This document shows positions 9,398 through 18,464 of a stretch of 64,000 nt of DNA, piece by piece. The DNA is from Verrucomicrobiota bacterium (lineage in GTDB: Bacteria; Verrucomicrobiota; Verrucomicrobiia; Limisphaerales; J093), in NCBI GenBank assembly GCA_027493615.1, contig JAOSKK010000037.1:66514-130513 (forward strand). The letters are read 5' to 3'. Position 1 is the first letter of the stretch. Each line of letters begins with the position of its first letter. The notes beneath the pieces are model-generated. The model was not told the DNA's origin, searched no databases, and saw only the letters and a list, made by a program, of their open reading frames with translations. The translations under genes were made by a program, and so were the position numbers.

Positions 9398-11307
9398 ATG
9401 CGGCGCATGGACACTGTTCACGAAAAGCGTTCTCCCCGCCGCGCCCGGAGGATTCCCATACGCGGGTTCCCCCTGCTCACGGCTCTGATCTTGTTGCTTG
9501 CGGCGACCGGCCTTATGGCGTCGCCCCTCGCCCTTTCCGCACCTGCCCGCAGAGGTCCAGCGGAGCCCAAGCTGGGTCCCAACCTCCGCCTGGGTGAAGA
9601 TCCTTCCACCCTGCCCGCCGCTCGCCGCGCGCAGGCTGAACCGCATGTGGCGCGGTCCTTCACCGATCCGAACCTGCTGGTGGCCATCTTCCAGGAAGGA
9701 CGCTTCGAGGACGGCGGGGCCGTCAACTGCGGCTACGCCATCAGCCACGACGGTGGCACCACCTGGGAACGCGGCCTGATCCCGCACCTGATCGCGTCGT
9801 TGGACGGCGGCCCGTTCGAACGCGCGTCGGATCCCGTGGCGGGCGTGGACCTGGCGGGCACGATCTATCTGAATACGCTGGGGATCAACCGGCGTGCCCA
9901 GGGCCTCCATCCCACAATCGTCCTCACCAAGTCGCTGGACGGCGGGCGCACCTTCTCTGCCCCCCTCACGGTGGTCACCTCGACGACGGCGAGCGTGATG
10001 CTCGACAAGAACTGGATGGCGGTGAACACGTTCCCCGCCACGCCCCAGGCCGGCCGTCTGGCCGTCACCTACACCCGGTTCGAGACCCTTGAGGGTTCGC
10101 AGTTCACGCCCATTGCGGTGACGCTCAGCGACGATGGCGGGGGTGACCTGGACCCCGCCAACCGTGGTCAGCCCACCGCACTGCCAGGGCTCGCAGCCGG
10201 TGTTTCTCCCGGACGGCTCGCTGGCCATCGTGTATTGGAATTTCGCCGGGCCGTCGGGTCACCGGCTGGAAGTTGCCCACTCCCCGGACGGCGGCGGCAC
10301 ATTTGCGCCCCCGCGTCCGATCGCTCATGTTCGGCTCTATGACGATCCGGTCGCACGGGACGGCGCCTTCCTGCCGTCGGCCACCGCCGACCGCGCGTTG
10401 GGCGTGCTTTATGTGGCCTATCAGGCTTACTGGCTTGGGGAACCCCGGATTCTGTTCACGCGCTCGCCCGACCAGGGGCGAACCTGGACGGGGCCCGTGC
10501 CCGTCAACGACACTCCCAACCAGCGATCGGTTTTCAACGCCGCGATCGCGGTCACGCCCGACGGCCAGCACGTGTCCGTGATCTTCAACGACAAACGCCA
10601 CGATGACGGCAGTGGTCGCTGGGTGGACGTGTACCTCGCCGAGTCCTTCGATGGCGGCCTGACCTGGAAGCCCAACCTGAGGCTGACCGAGATGGCGTCC
10701 GATCTGCAGCTCGCCCCCTGACCGGCCAGGGGCGCATGTTGGGGGATTATCACGCCATCGTCCCGGCCCTGGACTTCGCCGCCCCGGCGTTCGCCGTATG
10801 GATCGACACCCGCACCGGCAGCCCGGACCCGTTCGGGGTAGCCATCACGCGCACGCAGGGAAGCAGCTTCGAGGCGTGGCGACAACTAGCCTTCACGCCC
10901 GCCGAGTTGGCGGACCCCGCCCGCAGCGGTCCGGCCGCGGACCCGGATCGGGATGGCCTGCCCAACGGCATGGAATACGCCCTTGGCCTGGACCCGCGCC
11001 GGATGGACCCCTCTCCCGTCGTCATCGAACCGCACCCCGCGGGCGTGGCGCTGTCCCTGGATGCAAGCGCCGTGGCGACCGATGTCGGGTTCGCCTGGCG
11101 CGGCTCGGGGACCTCTCGTCCTGGACAACAGTGGCTCCAGCGGCGGAAGGCTGGAGTTCCGGACCCCGCCCGGACCTCCGCCAGTACACGGCCCGCTTTC
11201 CCAACCTGGGTGCGCTCCAGTACTTCCGTCCCGGCGTCGAGCTCACAACCGGATCACTTTCGGCAACCTGGCAAATGGATGAAAGCGCAAGCGTGGAAGC
11301 TCAGTAG
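9398..11307 (+). CDS. Secreted Asp-box (BNR/sialidase-like) beta-propeller protein (three frame changes)
   Basis: N-terminal hydrophobic segment (LLTALILLLAATGLMAS), then at least six Asp-box motifs typical of sialidase-type propellers: SHDGGTTW, SLDGGRTF, SDDGGVTW, SPDGGGTF, SPDQGRTW and SFDGGLTW. A C-terminal module begins DPDRDGLPNGMEYALGLDP, a Ca-binding-like linker common at the end of verrucomicrobial exoproteins. The frame changes at 10139-10143 (G run), 10714-10718 (C run) and 11107-11110 (G run); each is cured by one base. Whether it hydrolyses sialic acid is unknown: the Arg triad and FRIP motif are not evident, so it may only be a propeller scaffold. The stop at 11305-11307 overlaps the start of the efflux adaptor by 29 nt. 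Confidence 0.8.
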
Positions 11308-12430
11308 CGTGGCGTTGGCCGTGCTCTTCGGTGTCATCGCGTGCCGGCCGAAAGGACCCGGCGGCGGTCCCGGCGTAGGCACCGGCATGGAGATGCCCGT
11401 CGTGGCCATCGCCGCCGAGCGCCGGCCCGTGACCGAGTCGGTATCGCTCGTCGGCACGTTGACGGCGAACGAGGAGGTTGAGGTCAAGGCGGAAACCGAC
11501 GGCCTGGTGGTGGCGGTGCCCTTCCAGGAAGGTCAGGTGGTCGAGCAAGGGGATCTGCTCGTGCAACTGGACGACACGAAGCTGATCGCGGAACTGGCGG
11601 ATGCCGAGGCTCGGCTCAAGTTGTCGGACGCGAGTTTCGCCCGGGTGCGCCAGCTCTTCGAGGATCGCCTGATTTCCCAGCAGGAGTTCGACCAGGCGGC
11701 CTCGACCTACGCGGTGAGCCAGGCCACCGTCGATCTGCGTCGCCGCCAGCTCAAGGATGCCCGGCTCTACGCGCCCTTCCGGGGCACCACCGGCGCCCGC
11801 AATGTCAGCCCCGGCCAGGTCATCTCCCGCAACACCATCATCACCTGGCTCGTGGATCTCGATCCGATGAAGGTCGAGATGTACGTCCCCGAACGGTTTC
11901 TGGGGCAGACCCACCTCGGCCAACGCGTCCGGTTTGAGGTCGCCGCCTATCCGGGCCAACCCTTCGAAGGGGAGATCTACTTCATCGCCCCGCGGCTGGA
12001 TCTCGTGACCCGGAGCGCCCTGGTCAAGACCCGGATCCCCAACCCGGAAGGGCGGCTCAAGGCCGGCATGGTGGCCAACCTCGAGCTCAAGCTGACCATC
12101 CAAGAGGACGCCCTGGTCATCCCCGAGGCGGCGTTGCTCAGCAACGGCGACCGCAACTTCGTCTTCGTCGTGGACGCCGACCGGAAGCTCACGATGCGCC
12201 CGGTGGAAGTCGGATTGCGCATGCCCCGTTTCGCGGCGATCACCACCGGCCTGCAGGCCGGGGAACTCGTTGTCGTCGAGGGCCACCAGAAGGTCGGTCC
12301 GGGCATGACGGTCCGTCTCGCCCCTCCCGAAAGGGCCGCCCCGTACCGGTCCCTCAAATTGCGACCCGGCACTCCGACCGCGACCAGCACCAACGCCCCC
12401 GCGTCGGAAGCCACCCCGAAGCCCTCCTGA
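11279..12430 (+). CDS. RND efflux periplasmic adaptor (membrane fusion) lipoprotein
   Basis: About 383 residues of the HlyD/AcrA/MexA family. The N-terminus VALAVLFGVIAC forms a lipobox with Cys near residue 20, so it should be an inner-membrane lipoprotein. Order of parts: beta-barrel strand and first lipoyl half (GTLTANEEVEVKAETDG, VVAVPFQEGQVVEQGDLLVQLDD), alpha-hairpin (LIAELADAEARLKLSDASF), second lipoyl half (DARLYAPFRGTTGARNVSPG), beta-barrel and membrane-proximal domain (KTRIPNPEGRLKAGM, ALVIPEAALL). The start is the ATG at 11279 (MKAQAWKL); an in-frame open extension upstream belongs to the preceding propeller gene read out of frame. It works with the RND pump 65 nt downstream. An outer-membrane TolC-like partner is not in the window. 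Confidence 0.92.
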   Translation: MKAQAWKLSSVALAVLFGVIACRPKGPGGGPGVGTGMEMPVVAIAAERRPVTESVSLVGTLTANEEVEVKAETDGLVVAVPFQEGQVVEQGDLLVQLDDTKLIAELADAEARLKLSDASFARVRQLFEDRLISQQEFDQAASTYAVSQATVDLRRRQLKDARLYAPFRGTTGARNVSPGQVISRNTIITWLVDLDPMKVEMYVPERFLGQTHLGQRVRFEVAAYPGQPFEGEIYFIAPRLDLVTRSALVKTRIPNPEGRLKAGMVANLELKLTIQEDALVIPEAALLSNGDRNFVFVVDADRKLTMRPVEVGLRMPRFAAITTGLQAGELVVVEGHQKVGPGMTVRLAPPERAAPYRSLKLRPGTPTATSTNAPASEATPKPS

Positions 12431-12495
12431 CCCACGGCCGGCCGGTCCCGCGCCGGCCCGGCCGCGGCTGACTGCCGTCACCCTGCGCTCTGCTC

Positions 12496-15400
12496 ATGGT
12501 TCTCCCTGAAATCAGCATCCGCCGCCCGGTGCTCACCTCGATGAAGAGCCTGGCGCTGGTCTTGTTCGGCGTGATCAGCCTCACGCGCCTGCCGGTGCGC
12601 GAGCTGCCCAACATCGATCCGCCCATTGTCAGCGTCTCGACGGTCTATCCCGGGGCCAACGCCCGGGTCGTCGAGACCGAGGTCACCGAGCGGCTCGAGG
12701 AAGCGATCAACAACATCGAGGGCATCAAGACCCTGACCAGTTCGAGCCGCGAGCAGGTCAGCAACATCACCGTCGAGTTCGACCTCTCGCGCGACGTCGA
12801 CCTGGCGGCCCAGGACGTGCGCGACCGCGTGGCGCGCGTCCGCGGCCTTCTGCCCGAGGACATCCTTGAGCCCGTCGTCGCCAAACAGGAGTCGGATGCC
12901 CAGCCCATCCTCTGGATTTCGCTCAACAGCGATCGCTACAGCCCGCTCGAGCTCACCACGCTCGCCGAGCGCCAGATCAAGAACCGCCTGCAGACGGTCA
13001 CCGGTGTCTCCTCGGTCATGATCGGCGGCGAGAAGCGGTTCGCCATGCGGCTCTGGCTCGACTCCGAACGCATGGCCGCACGCGGCGTCACGGTGCTCGA
13101 TGTCGCGCGGGCGCTGCGCGAGCAGAACGTCGAGCTGCCCAGCGGCCGGGTCGAAAACCTGGACCGCGAGATGACCATCCAGACGCAGGGCGAACTCAAG
13201 ACCCCCGAGGAGTTCAACCAACTGGTGATCTTCAGCGACGGCACCCGGCTGGTCCGCCTGCGGGACGTGGGCGAGGCGCGGGAAGGCGTGGAGGACGAAC
13301 GCACGGTGGCGCGATTCAACGGGATGCCCACCGTGTTTCTGGGCGTGGTGAAACAGTCACGCGCCAACACGGTCGAAGTGGCCCACGGCGTAAAGGCCGA
13401 ACTCCGGCAACTTGAGGCCAGTTTGCCCGTGGGCGTGAACCTGGTGGCCGCCTACGACTCCTCCCTCTTTGTTGAGGAAGCCATCCACGAAGTCTGGGTC
13501 ACCCTGGGCATCGCCTTCGTGCTGGTGGTGATCGTCATCTTCGTCTTCCTCCGCAACCTGCGGTCGACGATCGTCCCCGCCGTGGTCATCCCCGTGTCGG
13601 TGGTGGGCGTGTTCACCGTCCTCTACGCCATGGGGTATTCGGTGAACATCCTGACGATGCTGGCGCTGGTGCTGGCCATCGGCATCGTGGTGGACGACGC
13701 CATCGTGGTGCTCGAGAACATCTTCCGGCATCTCGAGGCCGGCGAACCGCCCTTCCAGGCGGCCTCCATCGCCATGCGCGAAATCGGCTTTGCCATCATC
13801 GCCATCACCATCTCGCTCGTCGCCGTCTTCATCCCGCTGGCCTTCCAGAGCACGACGACCGGCCGGCTCTTCATCGAGTTCGCGTTTGCCCTCGCCGGCT
13901 CCGTCGTCATCTCCGCCTTCGTGGCGCTGTCGCTGACCCCGATGATGGCCGCGCGCATCCTGCGGCCCGTGGACCGGGCCCAGCACGGTGCGTTGTTCCT
14001 GGCTTTCGACCGGGGTTTCAACGCCCTCAATCGGGGCTACGGGCGTCTCCTGGGCTGGTCCTTGCGCCACCCGGTGCTGCTGCTCGCGGCGGGCGGCGCG
14101 GCGCTCTGGGTGATGGTCCTGGCGTACCGCGGGCTGGATCAGGAGTTCCTGCCCGAGGAGGACCGCGGCATGTTCATCTGCTTCGCCGTTGCGCCGGAAG
14201 GTTCCACCAGCGAGTACACCGGCCGCATGGTCGAGCAGATGGACCGCATCATCAGCGAGATCCCCGAAATCCGGTCGCGCGGGTCGATTGTCGCCCCGCC
14301 CTTCAGCGGGCCGGGCGTGGCGAGCCAGGGCGTCGCCTTTGTCCGGCTGCACCCCGAACGGGAACGCAGTGTCCAGGACATCGTCACCGCGCCCGGGGGG
14401 CTTCGCCAGCGATTGTTCACGGAGGTGGAAGGCGCCCTGATCATCCCGAACATCCCCAAGCCGATCAGCCGCGGATTTGGCGCCCCGTTCCAGTTGGTGA
14501 TTCAACACCAGGACCTCGACATGCTCAACGACACGGCCCAGGCCCTGGCGGCCACGCTTCGCACCAACGGATTCCTCATCAACGTGCGTTCGTCCTTCGA
14601 GGTTACCAAGCCCGAACTGCGCATCGACATCGACCGCAACCGGGCCGCCGCCCTGGGGGTCTCCATTGCCGATATCTCGCGCACGCTCCAGATCCTGTTC
14701 GGCGGGCTGGACCTGAGCAAAATCAAGGTGGCGGGCAAGGAGTACGATGTCATCGCCCAACTCGAACGCACGTCGCGGCTCACTCCGCGCGACCTCGAGC
14801 GGCTCTACGTCCGCAACCAACGGGGCACGCTCATCCAGTTGAGCAGCGTGGTCACGCACCGGACCGGGGCCGCTCCCAACACCATCGAACACTACGACCG
14901 GCTCCGCAGCGCGACGATCACCGCCACCCCGGTCGGAGTGACCCTCGGCACGGCCATCGCCCGCGTCGAACCCACGCTCGCCACGGCGCTACCCGCCGGG
15001 TTCCTCTACGCCTGGGGCGGCGAATCCCGCGATTTCCGCGAGGCCCAGGACCAGTTCTGGTGGATCCTCGGACTGGCCATCGTCGTCGTGTACATGGTGC
15101 TGGCGTCGCAGTTCGAGAGCCTGGTCCACCCGCTGACCGTGATGCTGGCCTTGCCGCTGGCCTTTGTGGGCGGCTTCGGCCTCCTCTGGCTCATGAACGC
15201 CGGCGGTCAATGGGGCATCCTCCCGGCCGTGCCCGCCATGAACTTCAACCTGTTCAGTCAGATCGGGCTGGTCCTCCTGGTGGGATTGGTGACGAAGAAC
15301 TCGATCCTGCTCGTCGAGTTCGCCAACCAGCAGCGCGCCCGGGGCATCGCGGCGCGCGAGGCCATGCTCCGCGCCGGCCAGATCCGGCTGCGCCCGATTC

Positions 15401-15660
15401 TGATGACCAGCTTCTCGACCATCGCCGGCATCCTGCCCATCGCCATTGGCTTCGGGGCGGGCGCGGAAAGCCGGCGCCCGATGGGCATCGCGGTGGTGGG
15501 GGGCCTGCTGACGAGCACCTTGCTCACGCTCTTCATCATCCCCGTCGTCTACAGCGTTTTCAGCCACCTGGCCGACCGCTTCCGACGCAAGCCTTCCCCG
15601 GCCTCCGCCCCGCTGAGCCCCTCGCTGCAGCAAACCGCACCGCAGGAACCGGTCGGCTGA
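12496..15660 (+). CDS. RND (HAE1-type) multidrug efflux pump, inner-membrane transporter
   Basis: 1054 residues, the normal length for AcrB/MexB/MexF-type pumps. N-terminus MVLPEISIRRPVLTSM, TM1, first large porter domain (VSTVYPGANARVVETEVTE; EEAINNIEGI), then TM2-TM6 around LGIAFVLVVIVIFVFLRNLR and AIGIVVDDAIVVLENIFRHLE. The latter holds the paired Asp of the proton relay in TM4. After the second porter domain comes TM8-TM12, including LVLLVGLVTKNSILLVEFAN and RRPMGIAVVGGLL. It should export drugs, lipids or other amphiphiles using proton influx with the adaptor at 11279. The reading frame is intact for 3.1 kb. The gene ends 115 nt before a convergent gene, with family B repeats between. 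Confidence 0.95.
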   Translation: MVLPEISIRRPVLTSMKSLALVLFGVISLTRLPVRELPNIDPPIVSVSTVYPGANARVVETEVTERLEEAINNIEGIKTLTSSSREQVSNITVEFDLSRDVDLAAQDVRDRVARVRGLLPEDILEPVVAKQESDAQPILWISLNSDRYSPLELTTLAERQIKNRLQTVTGVSSVMIGGEKRFAMRLWLDSERMAARGVTVLDVARALREQNVELPSGRVENLDREMTIQTQGELKTPEEFNQLVIFSDGTRLVRLRDVGEAREGVEDERTVARFNGMPTVFLGVVKQSRANTVEVAHGVKAELRQLEASLPVGVNLVAAYDSSLFVEEAIHEVWVTLGIAFVLVVIVIFVFLRNLRSTIVPAVVIPVSVVGVFTVLYAMGYSVNILTMLALVLAIGIVVDDAIVVLENIFRHLEAGEPPFQAASIAMREIGFAIIAITISLVAVFIPLAFQSTTTGRLFIEFAFALAGSVVISAFVALSLTPMMAARILRPVDRAQHGALFLAFDRGFNALNRGYGRLLGWSLRHPVLLLAAGGAALWVMVLAYRGLDQEFLPEEDRGMFICFAVAPEGSTSEYTGRMVEQMDRIISEIPEIRSRGSIVAPPFSGPGVASQGVAFVRLHPERERSVQDIVTAPGGLRQRLFTEVEGALIIPNIPKPISRGFGAPFQLVIQHQDLDMLNDTAQALAATLRTNGFLINVRSSFEVTKPELRIDIDRNRAAALGVSIADISRTLQILFGGLDLSKIKVAGKEYDVIAQLERTSRLTPRDLERLYVRNQRGTLIQLSSVVTHRTGAAPNTIEHYDRLRSATITATPVGVTLGTAIARVEPTLATALPAGFLYAWGGESRDFREAQDQFWWILGLAIVVVYMVLASQFESLVHPLTVMLALPLAFVGGFGLLWLMNAGGQWGILPAVPAMNFNLFSQIGLVLLVGLVTKNSILLVEFANQQRARGIAAREAMLRAGQIRLRPILMTSFSTIAGILPIAIGFGAGAESRRPMGIAVVGGLLTSTLLTLFIIPVVYSVFSHLADRFRRKPSPASAPLSPSLQQTAPQEPVG

Positions 15661-15675
15661 CGGCAAACGTCCCCA

Positions 15676-15760
15676 CGTCGGCGCCTACGGGAGGCGGTAG
15701 GAGTCGAGGTGACGAGACTCACGCCAGGCCGAGCCTCCTGACGTCGGCGCCTGCGGGGAG
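15676..15760. repeat. Dispersed repeat, family B (two direct copies)
   Basis: CGTCGGCGCCTACGGG at 15676-15691 and ACGTCGGCGCCTGCGGGG at about 15743-15760, with a GAGTCGAGGTGACGAGACTC near-palindrome between. The same GTCGGCGCC core forms the inverted repeat at 21451-21515. It lies between the convergent pump and HTH genes. Confidence 0.6.
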
Positions 15761-15775
15761 TGAGAGAATTCCAGG

Positions 15776-16273
15776 CTACGATCGGGCCTTGGCGCGCCGC
15801 TTGGGGTACGTGCGCTGTTGCAGGCCATAGAGCGTGATGATGCGCTCGATGGTGCGCTCGCTGATCCGGAGCCCGCCGTGCCGCAGCAGGACCGCCAGAC
15901 CGGCCGAGGAGGCTTCCGGGTTCTGATACCGCTGTCGCACCACCGCCTGGACAATCTCGTCCTTCCGCCGACGCGTGTACTTGCGGCGATGCCCCTGCAG
16001 CAGGGCAGTCGCGCCATGGTTGCGGAATTGCTGCAGCAACTTGTAGTAACCCTGGCGGGAGTAGCCGAACTTGGCGGCCGTCCGCCCGATGCCCAAACCC
16101 GCGCACTGACCCTCGTAAAGCATCGCCAGCTTCAGCGTCAGCTTGTCGTTGGCACGGATCGGCAACGCACCAGCGGGTCCGGCGAGCAACGCCCGGTCTG
16201 ATCCGAGGAAAGTCACCAACGCCTGGGGCGCGCCGTTCCGTCCGTCTGCTGAATCTCGAGCCGTTTCCATCAT
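15776..16273 (-). CDS. Helix-turn-helix domain protein, transposase-N-terminus-like, no catalytic domain
   Basis: About 165 residues. The core carries two HTH-like segments: GIGRTAAKFGYSRQGYYKLLQQF and a second winged-helix part around NPEASSAGLAVLLRHGGLRISERTIERII, ending in a basic tail (YPKRRAKARS). This arrangement is found at the front of integrase-like transposases (IS481/IS3-like), but no DDE domain follows in any frame, so this is either a stand-alone DNA-binding protein or a transposase fragment. Its ATG overlaps the lepB stop (TGATGA, 16270-16273), implying translational coupling and a place in the operon rather than a recent insertion. Function is not assigned. Confidence 0.7.
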   Translation of the reverse strand: MMETARDSADGRNGAPQALVTFLGSDRALLAGPAGALPIRANDKLTLKLAMLYEGQCAGLGIGRTAAKFGYSRQGYYKLLQQFRNHGATALLQGHRRKYTRRRKDEIVQAVVRQRYQNPEASSAGLAVLLRHGGLRISERTIERIITLYGLQQRTYPKRRAKARS

Positions 16274-16761
16274 TCTCCCGTGCGCAAAAGGCGTCCGAAA
16301 TCCGCAAGCGGCAGCGAGGCCACCACCTTGCCAAGGATCTGGTCGCGCGCCACCACCGCCTGGACGATCTGGCTCCGCTCCAGACTCCGGTTGTCGCCCA
16401 GCAGAGCGTACCGGTCCTCACCCAGCCGCCCGGGGCTAATCCGCAGCCGGCCCGGCATCAGCGCGTGGTCCTCGACCACCAGCACTCCCTCCAGCAGCAA
16501 CCGCCCCTCCTGAACCTCGACCGTCTCCCCCGGCAGCCCTACCACCCGCTTCGTGATCAACTCGCCGAAGTGCCGGGCGACGACCACGTCCGTGCGGCGC
16601 GGCGCCGCCGCGCGGTACGCCCGGCGGTCGACCAGCAACAACGCACGATCGCCCAGCGTGGGACGCATGCTCTCGCCGACGCTCAGCACCAGGGTGAACC
16701 GGGCGTGAAACAGCAGCGCCGCCCCCAACATCCCGACCCCGACGAGAAGCAACCGTCTCAT
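16270..16761 (-). CDS. lepB: Signal peptidase I (S26 family), short form
   Basis: 163 residues with one N-terminal TM helix (LLLVGVGMLGAALLFHA). Catalytic Ser is in GESMRPTL (about residue 30) and the general-base Lys in ITKRVVGLPGE (about 70). The box E motif is ALLGDNRSLERS. It cleaves signal peptides on the outer face of the inner membrane. It is shorter than the usual housekeeping LepB, so it may be a second, specialised copy. It lies in a minus-strand operon: sigma factor, membrane-anchored unknown, lepB, HTH protein, with 10 nt to the upstream gene and 4 nt overlap downstream. A link to the many secreted proteins here is plausible but inferred. Confidence 0.88.
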   Translation of the reverse strand: MRRLLLVGVGMLGAALLFHARFTLVLSVGESMRPTLGDRALLLVDRRAYRAAAPRRTDVVVARHFGELITKRVVGLPGETVEVQEGRLLLEGVLVVEDHALMPGRLRISPGRLGEDRYALLGDNRSLERSQIVQAVVARDQILGKVVASLPLADFGRLLRTGE

Positions 16762-16771
16762 GAGCGCGTCC

Positions 16772-17438
16772 TCACCCTCCGGTGCGTATCGCCCCGGACG
16801 CCGCCGGCCCCGCGTCAGCCTGGGCGATCACCCCGCTGGCCAGCGCGGCCTGCACCCGGTGTTTGGCCTCGAAGTCGAGCGGGACATGCGTCACCTGTCG
16901 GAAGCCCTCCAACACCGCGTTCAGTCGTCCGCAGGCCCGACCCATGACCAGCGCGGTTGGCGCCATCTGGCCCACCAGCGGCTCGGTCGGACGGCGATAC
17001 AGCAGGTCCAGATACACCTCCACCCAACGGGCGTGATCACCCTCACTCGCCAGCAGCAACAGCAAGCCGTGGGTGAGCACCGGCTCTTCGCCTGTACCGC
17101 GGAACTCGGCCAACCCCTCCTCGAGTTCGCGCCGCGCCCGCGCGTGAACCTCCGCCGCCGGGAGGCTCGCCGTCCTGCCAGTCACCCGCATGCCCTGGAC
17201 GTTCACCACATCCCGCACCTGAACCCAGTACAAATACTGGAGCGCCAGCGCCCGAAGCCGGGTCCGCGTCTGATCAACCTCCGGAAAAGGAGTCGGCCGA
17301 CGCGAAGTACTCGGTGCGCGGCACCACCGCGAGTGGGGAAGCGCTGCCGGCTCCGGAGACGACCCCGCGCAGCGCGAATCCCGCGCCACCCGCAATCGCG
17401 ATCAACAGGAGGGTCCGGTCCCATGGACGACGTTTCAT
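16772..17438 (-). CDS. Membrane-anchored protein of unknown function (one frame change near 17281)
   Basis: From ATG 17438 the protein reads MKRRPWDRTLLLIAIAGGAG, a single N-terminal TM anchor, then a short linker (VVPRTEYFASADSF). A frame change at the TTTTCCGGAGG near 17281 joins it to DQTRTRLRALALQYLYWVQ and an all-helical domain of about 170 residues. That region is TPR-like in appearance (GDHARWVEVYLDLLYRRP; FEAKHRVQAALASGV) but without a clear consensus. I do not recognise the family. It sits between the sigma factor and lepB, so it could act in envelope stress or export, but nothing in the sequence proves it. Confidence 0.6.
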
Positions 17439-17562
17439 ACAAGTTCGCCCGCGGATCTCGGGCGGTCCGGGTCACGCGCCGCAGGCCCGACACCCGCGCC
17501 CCGTTCCCAATCCTACTTGCGCAGAACGCCGTCCGAATCCGCCAGGACGGTCCCCGGCGTCC

Positions 17563-18126
17563 TCAGGACCGGTTGAGCTCGTGGACGGCCCGCCGCAGCC
17601 AGGCCCGGGCAAAGGTCCAGAGGCCCTCGGCCGTGCGCTTGGCCACGCCCAGCACCTCCGCCACTTCCTCCATCGTCAGCCCGACGAAGTAGCGCAGCTT
17701 CACCAACTCCGCCGCGGCAGGGTCTTCCCGGGCCAGTTGATCGAGGGCTTCGTGAACCGCCAGCAGTTCATCCGCCGGCGCGTTCAGCAGCAGCGTGTCC
17801 TCCTGCAGCTCGATCGGCTCGAGGCCGCCGCCGCGCTTCTGGCTGTGCTTCCGGCGGGCGTGCTCGACGAGGATCCGGCGCATGGCTTCGGCCGCCGCCG
17901 CAAAAAAGTGGGCGCGGCTTCCCCAATGGGGCGGGCGGGATCCGAACAGGCGCAACCAGGCCTCGTGAACCAGGGCGGTGGGTTGCAGCGTGTGACCAGG
18001 GGCCTCGCGTGCCATCCGGCGCGCTGCGAGCTGACGCAGTTCCTCGTACACGCAGGGCAACAATGCCTCGGCGCACGGCCAATCGCCACTGCCGATGGCA
18101 TTGAGCATCCGGGTCAAATCGTTCAT
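17563..18126 (-). CDS. ECF-like sigma factor of the TIGR02999 type
   Basis: 187 residues from ATG 18126 (MNDLTRMLNAIGSGD). Matches the Acidobacteria/Planctomycetes/Verrucomicrobia ECF-like group: LPCVYEELRQLAARRMAREA, HTLQPTALVHEAWLRLFG, HFFAAAAEAMRRILVEHAR, KLRYFVGLTMEEVAEVLGVAKRT (region 4 HTH) and the terminal WTFARAWLRRAVHEL. This reading frame is open far upstream, but that extension is the frameshifted tail of the ASPIC gene, so the internal Met is the true start. In this group the sigma gene is often near membrane kinases or surface-protein genes; here it heads the group with lepB. No anti-sigma factor is recognised. Confidence 0.9.
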   Translation of the reverse strand: MNDLTRMLNAIGSGDWPCAEALLPCVYEELRQLAARRMAREAPGHTLQPTALVHEAWLRLFGSRPPHWGSRAHFFAAAAEAMRRILVEHARRKHSQKRGGGLEPIELQEDTLLLNAPADELLAVHEALDQLAREDPAAAELVKLRYFVGLTMEEVAEVLGVAKRTAEGLWTFARAWLRRAVHELNRS

Positions 18127-18464
18127 CGCCTGGCCGAGGTCGAAAGTTGCATCCAGGGAGACGGTTCCGCCGGTCCCGAAGTTACTGGTCCCTGGCCGCG
18201 ATCGCGGTGAGTGTCGGGGTGCGGTGGGATTGATTCCCGGCGATGCGCGGATGGTCCAGCCGCCCCTGCACCTGACGCTCGGTTCCGAACCTCGCCACCT
18301 CGCCCCGGATGTCCATGCCTCACTTGATCTCCTTGAACGCTGCCTCAGCACCGCAACCTCGCTCGAGGAAGCCGGCTCCCCACGCTGCGCCGCCCCACAG
18401 CGCCGGCACCGGAACCAGGCCTCGTCCCTGCTTGCGCCATACCAACGAAGAACCCGAGCTCCAC
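18127..18464. other. Intergenic region upstream of the sigma-factor gene
   Basis: About 340 nt between the ASPIC stop and the sigma factor start, both on the minus strand. No RNA gene, terminator hairpin with a U tract, or small ORF that I can support. Confidence 0.4.

Noticed and set aside
8159..10228. 689-codon open frame on the minus strand
   Set aside because: Covers the TIM-barrel and Asp-box genes on the plus strand, both with clear family motifs; the long opening is a GC-bias effect.
11243..14892. Long minus-strand frames of 412 and 511 codons opposite the RND genes
   Set aside because: Antisense shadows rich in Gly/Asp/His opposite intact adaptor and pump genes.
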